Origin: Candidatus Palauibacter polyketidifaciens
GTDB lineage: Bacteria; Gemmatimonadota; Gemmatimonadetes; Palauibacterales; Palauibacteraceae
DNA: 39,002 bases
Reading direction: 5' to 3'
NCBI RefSeq assembly: GCF_947581785.1
Contig: NZ_CANPVO010000049.1
Coordinates: forward strand, 1 to 39,002
Shown one piece after another: positions 33,270-39,002 of the stretch. The position numbers and the translations under genes are program-made. The stretch's first letter is position 1. Every line of letters begins with the position of its first letter. Under the pieces are notes generated by a model that did not search any database, was not told the origin of the DNA, and saw nothing but the letters and a program-made list of their open reading frames with translations.

Positions 33270-34525
33270 ACGTAGACCTCTGGAATATTGAGGTTGCTGT
33301 TATGTAACGCCGCGGTTGCTCGCCAGCGTAACCTAGATATTTCCGACGTTAGTTGGCAGCATCGATCAGCCTGCATCTGGATCAACGGTGCTTTTCTGCC
33401 TAGTTCGTGCTGCCACGCCACCAAACGCAGGGCCCACTCTACCTTTTCACAGTCACGCTCCCACATAAACTGCGGAACCTCCATCCGAATGTACCGATGA
33501 GGTCGGGAGCGACTAAGGTAGTAACATACCAGCGGTGCTAACTCCTCCTCTTGGTCAACGACTTTTCTCCGTGCGCGTGGAACCGCTCGAACTAGCGGTG
33601 TTCGATCACCAGGACTCATAATCCTAGGCAGCAACACCGAATCCGTAGACACGGACTCTAGAGTCGAACGAGTGATGTTCTGCCCCGGAAACCAGTGGTC
33701 GCGCAGATCTGATTGACCAAGCAATAGCTCAAGCAGCAGCGTGGACTCAGAAACCCGTTTTGAGACGGATACCAAAACCTGCTCGTGCCATTGGAAGACA
33801 GGAGCCAGCCCAGACACCGTGTCGGCAGGAGAAACGCTAGTCGAGAACAGCGGGCCATCTCGAATGCACACGCCACGTTGGTGAAAGGGGACATCTCGTA
33901 GCAGTGCGAGTTCTAGATTCTGCTGTAGACTCACGGCCAAGCCTAGTGCCTGAGATCCGGGGTTGCTGTTGGCCGCGCCCGCTTTGTGCCGGTACAAGAG
34001 AGGCTCGGAGAGCCCTTCAGGGTCTAGCGCTAAAGCCAGCAGGTCGAAATTCTCGGACCCGGAGGCGGGTCTCCTGACGTGTGAATACAGGTTGTCATCG
34101 AATGCATTACCGTCCACCAACAGCAACCCGGCAGAATCAAGAGTCTTGTGGTTCGTATATGGCTTATCGGGCGATTCCGAATACTTGAATGATACCAGAG
34201 CGCTCCGGGCTATGATGAAGTAGAATGATGCATGATCGAAGCGTTGATTACTGCCGTCGATACTGTGGATATGAACTCCAGCGACGTCGTGACGGTCCGG
34301 AAGTGGGAGGGGACGTGGTGTCGCGTGGTCTTCCGCCAGTTCTATGGAGTGGTAGGCGTGAGACTTTAAATCCAGTTGTTGCCCATAAACGGTCTGCTGG
34401 AGTGCTTCTAGTGCCTCTGCTGACAGGGCAGGCAAGTCGGTGGGGGGACCTCGTGGTGGCAGCTTGCGGTAGTCCGCGTCGTTGCGGAGCGAGGTTAGCG
34501 CGCCGGTGAAGAGGTTGTCAAGCAT
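33266..34525 (-). CDS. NurA-domain nuclease, first gene of the HerA operon
   Basis: 419 residues from the ATG at 34525; longer frames add residues that do not resemble the family. NurA signatures are present: HIHSIDGSNQRF at about 85-96 (first metal Asp, D90), a second acidic strand CIRDGPLFS near 220-228 (D223), and the C-terminal RYIRMEVPQ and HELGRKAPLIQMQADRCCQL blocks. NurA is a metal-dependent 5'-to-3' exonuclease that works with HerA at DNA ends; in bacteria such pairs have been linked to antiviral defence. Operon partner and order match that model. Codon use is AT-rich for this genome. Confidence 0.85.
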   Translation of the reverse strand: MLDNLFTGALTSLRNDADYRKLPPRGPPTDLPALSAEALEALQQTVYGQQLDLKSHAYHSIELAEDHATPRPLPLPDRHDVAGVHIHSIDGSNQRFDHASFYFIIARSALVSFKYSESPDKPYTNHKTLDSAGLLLVDGNAFDDNLYSHVRRPASGSENFDLLALALDPEGLSEPLLYRHKAGAANSNPGSQALGLAVSLQQNLELALLRDVPFHQRGVCIRDGPLFSTSVSPADTVSGLAPVFQWHEQVLVSVSKRVSESTLLLELLLGQSDLRDHWFPGQNITRSTLESVSTDSVLLPRIMSPGDRTPLVRAVPRARRKVVDQEEELAPLVCYYLSRSRPHRYIRMEVPQFMWERDCEKVEWALRLVAWQHELGRKAPLIQMQADRCCQLTSEISRLRWRATAALHNSNLNIPEVYV

Positions 34526-34554
34526 CGTGTCTCTCGGTTTACGGAATCGCGAAC

Positions 34555-34570
34555 GGCCTCCACGGAGGCC
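34555..34570. promoter_or_regulatory. Perfect palindrome in the nurA leader
   Basis: GGCCTCC-AC-GGAGGCC, a 16-base perfect palindrome 30 bases upstream of the nurA-like ATG. It could be an operator or fold in the mRNA leader. It is the only notable structure close to the start of the defence operon. Confidence 0.4.
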
Positions 34571-35210
34571 TTCCAATCGGATCGACCCTACGCTGAGTGA
34601 GCCAGTTCCGCGACGAACGGGAGATCCAACTGGGCCCGTGAAGTCTAGCGACGGCGAGGGAGATGGCTGTGTAGCATGGCGGCACGTCTACGGTGACGGC
34701 GGGGGAGATTCCAGTCGCGCTGGTTGTCTCAGCGGCGATCCACGTAGGTAGGGGAGCGGGACGACAGATTGGCGTGACCTCGGCTTGCTCCATGATCCGC
34801 TCCGGAAGCTCTTCATGGCGTGTGCACTCGGTGTCAGATATCGAGTTGGTCAATATAACACCGCCTCCCTCGCGGCGAATCGGCTCTCACCGAACTCGCC
34901 AGCGGTAGCGATTCCCCGCCGGACGCCACCATTTCTAGGCGCCATCCCCGATCCGCGCGGTGAGCGCCCCGCCGTGGGCCGCCCGAATGACCTCACGCTG
35001 CACAGGCGGCTCGATGGTAGCTGGGAATCTGACACGATGCCGTATCATTCAACGGCATCTCGCACGATCTGCCCGTATTCTTGAACTTGATGTCGGGCTC
35101 TGCCGGACATCACCGACGATACGACGGACGGCATCCGTCAGCCTGTCATGGCCCGTACTTCCGTAGGTTGCCGGCGACTCCCGGCTAAGCACCGACGGCC
35201 GGGTCGCGCG
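34571..35210. other. Gene-free stretch at the right edge of the accessory region
   Basis: About 640 bases without a convincing gene. It holds a cluster of hairpins: GATGCCGT/ACGGCATC (35036-35059), TGTCGGGC/GCCGGACA with one mismatch (35091-35109) and GACGGA/TCCGTC (35123-35139). These lie just beyond the stop of the hydantoinase-type gene, read leftwards, and may act in termination, or mark an old integration boundary. I find no match to the tRNA-Ala core here. Confidence 0.45.
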
Positions 35211-36638
35211 CTACGGCGCCCGCCATCTCCCGCGGCGCAGCAGTTCACCGCTGCCCGCCCCTGCCAGCACCTCCCCGTTCTCGTACACCACCTCGCCGCG
35301 GCGGAGCGTCATCACGGGCCAGCCGGTGACTTCCCACCCCGAGTAGACCGAGAAGCCGGCGCCGGAGAACATGTCCTCGTCGCGGATGGTGCGCGTCTCG
35401 TTCGGGTCCCAGAGGACGATGTCGGCGTCGGAGCCCACGGCGATCGTGCCCTTGCGCGGGTAGAGGCCGAAGAGCCTGGCGGCGTTAGTCGAGGTCACCG
35501 CCACGAAGCGCTCCTCGGATATGCGTCCCCGGACAACGCCCTCTGAATAGAGCATCGGCCGCACCACCTGGAGGTTGCTCAGGCCGGCCCGGTGACTGGA
35601 GATGGTCTGCGACGGGTCCAGCTTCTCCTCGCGGCGATAGGCGACGTGGTCCGTGGCGAGGACGTGCACGGATCCGCTGGCGATGCCCGCCCACAGGGCG
35701 TCCTGATCGGCCTGCTCGCGAAGCGGCGGCTGTCCCACGTAGAGCCCGCGGTCGGGGCCCTCGAAGCGCTCGCGGGTGAAGTGGAGGTAGATGGGGCGGG
35801 TCTCGACGAAGACGCTGAGCCCGCGGTCCCGGGCCTCCTGCAGCACCCGCAGCGCGCCTGCGGAGGAGACGTGAACCGCGTAGATGGGCGCCCCGGTGGC
35901 CTCGGCCATGGCGACCGCGCGCTGGCAGGCGACGACTTCGGCGAGCACGGGCCGGCTGTCCGGGAAGTACTCGAGCGAGGTGCGCTCGGCGGCTGTCAGC
36001 TCGGCGATGGCGTGGGCCAGGATGGGCCAATCCTCGCAGTGCACCATCGTCAGGATGCCGGCGCGCCCCGCCTCGGCCATCGTCGCCATATGATTGGGCA
36101 CTGCGGCGTCGAACGTGGTCCACACCATGAAGATCTTGGTGCTGGTCTGGCCGGTTTCGCCGCCGAGGGTCGTCATCTCGGCCTGCTCGGTTCCGGGGGT
36201 GATGCCCGCGTGCAGGATGACGTCCGCGATCGCCTGCTCACCGATGACCGCCGCCTCGCGCTCGATCGCCTCGGCGAGGGTCTGCTCTCCGGCGGGAAAG
36301 GCGAAGTTCGAGATCGTGGTGATGCCTCCCGCGAGCGCCGCCTGCGACCCGGTGCGGTAGTCGTCGCGGGTGCGTCCCCCCAGGTGGACGTGGGGATCCA
36401 CCCCGCCCGGCATGACCCGCAGCCCGGTGGCATCGATCACGCGGGCGCCGGCCCCCGCGGCCAGTCCGGTCCCGATCTCGACGATGGTCCCGTCCCGCAC
36501 CCGCACGTCCGCGTCGAATCGCCTCTCCGAGGTGACGACGGTGCCCCCGCGGATGAGGATCTCCTGCGTGGCCGTGACGGCCTCGAGCGGGCTGGTCGCG
36601 GCCAACGCCGCGAGGAACACGCAGTGACGGCGGAGCAT
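35211..36638 (-). CDS. Secreted dihydropyrimidinase/hydantoinase-type amidohydrolase
   Basis: 475 residues from the ATG at 36638, chosen because MLRRHCVFLAALAATSPLEA then reads as a signal peptide. Amidohydrolase motifs: DPHVHLGG (metal histidines), STKIFMVW (the Lys that is carbamylated in hydantoinases), MVHCED and YAVHVSS (metal histidines), and LATDHVAY (catalytic Asp). The usual HAENGD is MVHCED here. The enzyme should open a cyclic amide such as hydantoin or dihydropyrimidine, probably in the periplasm, which is unusual. The window shows no partner gene. A longer frame to 36689 also exists. GC content and codon use are host-like, so the island ends before it. Confidence 0.88.
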   Translation of the reverse strand: MLRRHCVFLAALAATSPLEAVTATQEILIRGGTVVTSERRFDADVRVRDGTIVEIGTGLAAGAGARVIDATGLRVMPGGVDPHVHLGGRTRDDYRTGSQAALAGGITTISNFAFPAGEQTLAEAIEREAAVIGEQAIADVILHAGITPGTEQAEMTTLGGETGQTSTKIFMVWTTFDAAVPNHMATMAEAGRAGILTMVHCEDWPILAHAIAELTAAERTSLEYFPDSRPVLAEVVACQRAVAMAEATGAPIYAVHVSSAGALRVLQEARDRGLSVFVETRPIYLHFTRERFEGPDRGLYVGQPPLREQADQDALWAGIASGSVHVLATDHVAYRREEKLDPSQTISSHRAGLSNLQVVRPMLYSEGVVRGRISEERFVAVTSTNAARLFGLYPRKGTIAVGSDADIVLWDPNETRTIRDEDMFSGAGFSVYSGWEVTGWPVMTLRRGEVVYENGEVLAGAGSGELLRRGRWRAP

Positions 36639-37034
36639 GGGCACGGATCGTCGGAAGATCATGGCGAATAACATGCCGATCGCGAACACCGATCGGAACA
36701 GCGAGATCGCAGTGGAGGCACCCAGCGTGTGAACCGGGCCGAAGGTGTCGAGCGCAGCATCCCGAGACGTGTCGCCTCCTGCTCGTCAGCCCGGGTGGCG
36801 GATCGAGCCTGAGCAGAAGGAACATGATGGGCAGCACCCCGAGCAGGACCAGCGCCCACCGCCGGTTGATCGCGGGGTCGGGTGGTCCAAGCCGCGCAGG
36901 GGAGCGGCCTTCAATGTCGCTTGGCCCCGCGTCGCCCGACCGCGCACGCCCCACCGGTCGGTTGACGTTTCACAGCTGCGATTCTTATTTTGATTCAAAC
37001 TAAATCACAATATGACTCATCATGAGATCAGGAA
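36639..37034. promoter_or_regulatory. Intergenic region with promoter and palindromes before the FitA/VapB-VapC pair
   Basis: The last 75 bases are AT-rich against the GC-rich host. A sigma70-like promoter reads TTGACG (36962-36967), 18 bases, TATTTT (36986-36991). Palindromes TTTGATTCAAA (36989-36999) and CTCATCATGAG (37016-37026) overlap or follow it and suit autoregulation by the antitoxin. The part from 36639 to 36950 holds no gene I can support. Confidence 0.5.
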
Positions 37035-37295
37035 ATGAAACAGCTCACCGTTAGAGGCCTCGGGGACGATCTGACCGGGGCGATTCGCCGTTTGGCGAAC
37101 CGCGACGGAACATCGCTCAACCGAGCCGCCGTCAAACTGCTGCGCCGGGGGGCGGGGCTGGAGGGCAGACAGGCGGCCGACGCGGTCGGGTCGTCGCTGG
37201 ATTGCTTCATCGGCTCCTGGAGCGACGCGGAGGCGGACGAGACCGAACGGGCGCTCAGGCACTTCGAGACGATCGACGGGGCCATGTGGGATTGA
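37035..37295 (+). CDS. FitA/VapB-like ribbon-helix-helix antitoxin
   Basis: 86 residues. MKQLTVRGLGDDLTGAIRRL is the ribbon strand and first helix, and ANRDGTSLNRAAVKLLRRG the second helix of a FitA-type RHH DNA-binding domain. The C-terminal tail (about 45-86) should wrap the toxin; it contains FIGSWSDAEADE, typical of FitA/VapB tails. The stop overlaps the likely TTG start of the PIN toxin. Confidence 0.88.
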   Translation: MKQLTVRGLGDDLTGAIRRLANRDGTSLNRAAVKLLRRGAGLEGRQAADAVGSSLDCFIGSWSDAEADETERALRHFETIDGAMWD

Positions 37296-37681
37296 GGGTG
37301 CTGCTCGACTCGAACGCTTATGTGCAGCTCATGCGGGGAAGCGAGAACGTAGCCGGGATCGTGCGAAGAGCCGAGGAGGTTCTGCTGTCGACGATCGTGC
37401 TCGGCGAACTGCTGTACGGCTTTCGCTACGGCGCGCGCTACGAGCGCAACGCCCGCGCGCTGCGCGCCTTCCTCGACAATCCCTACGTTACCGTGGTGCC
37501 GGTCGGAAAGACCACGGCCGACCGGTACTCGAGAATCGCGGCGGCTCTGCGAGCAAAGGGCCGCCCGATCCCCACCAACGATATCTGGATCGCCGCCCAC
37601 GCCATGCAGACGGGAGCCGACCTGGTGTCGGCTGACCGCCACTTCGAGCACGTGGAAGGAATCGCCTGGGTTCGCCTCTAG
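37292..37681 (+). CDS. vapC: VapC-like PIN-domain ribonuclease toxin
   Basis: 129 residues from the TTG at 37292, overlapping the antitoxin stop (TTGA); GTG at 37298 is an alternative. PIN acidic residues are all present: LLDSNAY (first Asp), STIVLGELLYG (Glu), TNDIWIAAHA (Asp) and SADRHFEHV (Asp). VapC toxins cut tRNA or rRNA. The pair looks complete and functional. Confidence 0.9.
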   Translation: MRVLLDSNAYVQLMRGSENVAGIVRRAEEVLLSTIVLGELLYGFRYGARYERNARALRAFLDNPYVTVVPVGKTTADRYSRIAAALRAKGRPIPTNDIWIAAHAMQTGADLVSADRHFEHVEGIAWVRL

Positions 37682-37800
37682 CCGCGTGGTCCGCGTCGTG
37701 GTTTCGGGTCCAAGAAGCCATCCGCGACGCTTGCCCCGCAGTCGCCCCACCGCGCATTACTCCTGCACGCGACGCGCCGCACCGGAATCCGGAGTTGCCA

Positions 37801-38234
37801 TGCCCCAGCCGCAGAGCTACGCGAACCACGCCAGGCGCCCTCCGCTGTTGTTCCTCGTCGCGTGGTCCCTCGCCACGGCCGCTACGGTAGGCGTCGGATA
37901 CCGGGTTGTCGTGGATTACAGCGCAGAGACGCTGGCGCTGTTCGTGGTCGCCGCATGTACGGCGATAGGCCTGCCTCTTGCGCGGCGCTTCTCACTGGGC
38001 GTTCAGGACCGGGTGATCCGCCTGGAGGAGCGCCTCCGCCTGGAAAAAACGCTGCCGGACGAGCTGAAGGGCGAGATCGAGCGGCTGACGACGGACCAGC
38101 TCATCGCTCTGCGCTTCGCGTCGGACGCGGAACTGCCCGGGCTGGTGCGCCGCGTCCTCGCGGGTGAGCTGACGAGCCGGAAGGCTATCAAGGAGGCCGT
38201 TGAGAGCTGGCGGGCGGACCACCAGCGCATCTGA
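37801..38234 (+). CDS. DUF6526 family membrane protein
   Basis: 144 residues. The N-terminus QSYANHARRPPLLF is the family signature, followed by two hydrophobic segments (about 16-37 and 43-61) and the conserved cytoplasmic part VQDRVIRLEERLRL, TTDQLIALRFASDAELPGLV and the C-terminal AIKEAVESWRADHQRI. Its function is not known. The same C-terminus occurs as a fragment at 24804-24860, on the far side of the accessory region. The convergent LRR frame continues through its antisense strand. Confidence 0.85.
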
Positions 38235-39002
38235 CAGGGGGGCGAGGCCCGCGACCCGGACAGGATCCGCGTGTTGGAGTATCGATCCACGGCTCCCGGA
38301 CGCGCAGTCTTCCCCTCCGTTGTGGTCTTCGATCGAGTCCAGCCACGCCTGGAATCTCTCATCGGTCGGCGCGCAGAGATCGGTCTCGTACCAGTGGAAA
38401 AGGGAGAGCGACAGTTTCACGAACGTTCCAGGTATCGGACCCGACAAGTTCGTCTCGCGGATCCACATCCTCTCCAGCGATTTGAGGCTCCCGAGTTCCG
38501 GCGGAAGGGATCCGGTCAGCGCGTTTCGGGATAGACTCAAGTCTGTGAGATTCCCGAGACTGGCCAGTTCGGCCGGGATGGGCCCCGTCAACTCGTTGTC
38601 CCAAAGAGTCAAGACTTCGAGATTCACGAGATTTCCGAGTTCGGGCGGAATGGATCCCGTTAGCTCGTTCCCTGAAAGAGTCAGGTCTTTGAGGTTGGCG
38701 AGATTGCCGAGTTCGGCGGGGATCGGCCCCGTCAACTCGTTGTCCCAAAGAATCAGGAATTCGAGATTTGCGAGATTGCCGAGTTCGGCGGGGATCGGCC
38801 CCGTCAACTCGTTGCCCCAAAGAATCAGGAATTCGAGATTTGCGAGATCCCCGAGTTCGGGCGGAATGGATCCCGTTAGTTCGTTCCCTGAAAGAGTCAG
38901 GTCTTTGAGGTTGGCGAGATTGCCGAGTTCGGCGGGGATCGGCCCCGTCAACTCGTTGCCCCAAAGAATCAGGAATTCGAGATTTGCGAGATCCCCGAGT
39001 TC
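37992..39002 (-). CDS. Leucine-rich-repeat protein, 5' end outside window, with suspicious C-terminus
   Basis: The frame is open at the right edge. Seven or more 24-residue plant-type repeats (LTGPIPAELGNLANLEFLIL) end in a capping region with two cysteines (DLCAPTDERFQAWLDS and GGEDC), after which family members usually stop. Here the frame runs on for about 100 codons, the last 80 of them antisense to DUF6526. That tail (VVRPPALNGLLDSL...) resembles no protein. I suspect a lost stop codon or a frameshift near 38300. Such LRR proteins are exported and bind ligands or surfaces. The signal peptide would lie outside the window. Confidence 0.75.
   Translation of the reverse strand, partial: ELGDLANLEFLILWGNELTGPIPAELGNLANLKDLTLSGNELTGSIPPELGDLANLEFLILWGNELTGPIPAELGNLANLEFLILWDNELTGPIPAELGNLANLKDLTLSGNELTGSIPPELGNLVNLEVLTLWDNELTGPIPAELASLGNLTDLSLSRNALTGSLPPELGSLKSLERMWIRETNLSGPIPGTFVKLSLSLFHWYETDLCAPTDERFQAWLDSIEDHNGGEDCASGSRGSILQHADPVRVAGLAPLSDALVVRPPALNGLLDSLPARQLTREDAAHQPGQFRVRREAQSDELVRRQPLDLALQLVRQRFFQAEALLQADHPVLNAQ
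38515..39002. repeat. 72-base tandem repeats coding the LRR domain
   Basis: The DNA repeats with a 72-base period, and some units are nearly identical over 70 bases or more (compare 38694-38765, 38766-38837 and 38910-38981). Low divergence points to recent duplication or gene conversion, so copy number may vary between strains. Confidence 0.75.

Noticed and set aside
34539-34853. A 104-codon minus-strand frame just upstream of the nurA-like gene
   Set aside because: No ribosome-binding site, no family resemblance and host-unlike composition; the palindrome at 34555 lies inside it. I treat the region as leader sequence.
36730-36954. Minus-strand frame with a short hydrophobic segment (RRWALVLLGVLPIMFLLLRL)
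   Set aside because: Only one hydrophobic stretch, no start signal or family match, and it runs on as the antisense-like frame inside the amidohydrolase gene. It could be a gene remnant, but I cannot support it.
38515-39002. Regular repeats that could be taken for a CRISPR array
   Set aside because: The 72-base units are in frame and translate as 24-residue leucine-rich repeats with no spacer-like variable segments.

Overview
This is a high-GC bacterial chromosome segment. Secreted and lipoprotein enzymes, a TonB-dependent receptor with an N-terminal carboxypeptidase-regulatory-like domain, a DUF3667 protein, a DUF6526 protein and plant-type leucine-rich repeats suggest a Gram-negative heterotroph. 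Gemmatimonadota or a related lineage is my best guess, by inference from gene content only.

Layout. 1-4.4 kb holds catabolic genes: an S9 peptidase, a DUF3667 membrane protein, an M20 amidohydrolase and an SDR oxidoreductase. 4.5-6.3 kb is a hipBA toxin-antitoxin pair with a tandem operator. 6.3-11.9 kb is a metal-uptake neighbourhood: a PepSY reductase-like membrane protein, a helix-hairpin-helix lipoprotein, a membrane protein with an HxH motif and a TonB receptor, with two Fur-family-like operator sites. 12-19 kb is oxidative metabolism: an MpaB-type oxygenase, an aldehyde dehydrogenase, an SRPBCC protein and two divergent cytochromes P450 that both lack the usual I-helix threonine. 19-23.7 kb has two small envelope genes, an SLC13-type permease with four RCK-C domains and a lipoprotein-type ureohydrolase.

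From about 23.8 to 35.2 kb the sequence becomes accessory. The left edge (23.8-26.2 kb) is full of scars: a truncated Abi-like gene between short direct repeats, an orphan HicB antitoxin, a 3' fragment of a DUF6526 gene, the 3' half of a tRNA-Ala gene (probable attachment site) and a broken trypsin-like protease. Next come two compact operons and one single gene that look like a defence island: (i) phosphoribosyltransferase, DprA/SLOG and HAD phosphatase with overlapping genes; (ii) a TIGR04141/DUF6119 protein with a strong promoter; (iii) an opposite-strand operon of NurA-like nuclease, HerA-like ATPase and a SANT/Myb-methyltransferase fusion, with all junctions 4-base ATGA overlaps. Operon (iii) is my leading candidate for an undescribed system, because the methyltransferase partner is not part of the HerA-NurA pairs I know.

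35.2-39 kb returns to host-like high GC: a secreted hydantoinase-type amidohydrolase, a FitA/VapB-VapC pair, an intact DUF6526 gene whose 3' end matches the fragment at the island's left edge, and the C-terminal part of a leucine-rich-repeat protein that runs off the window.
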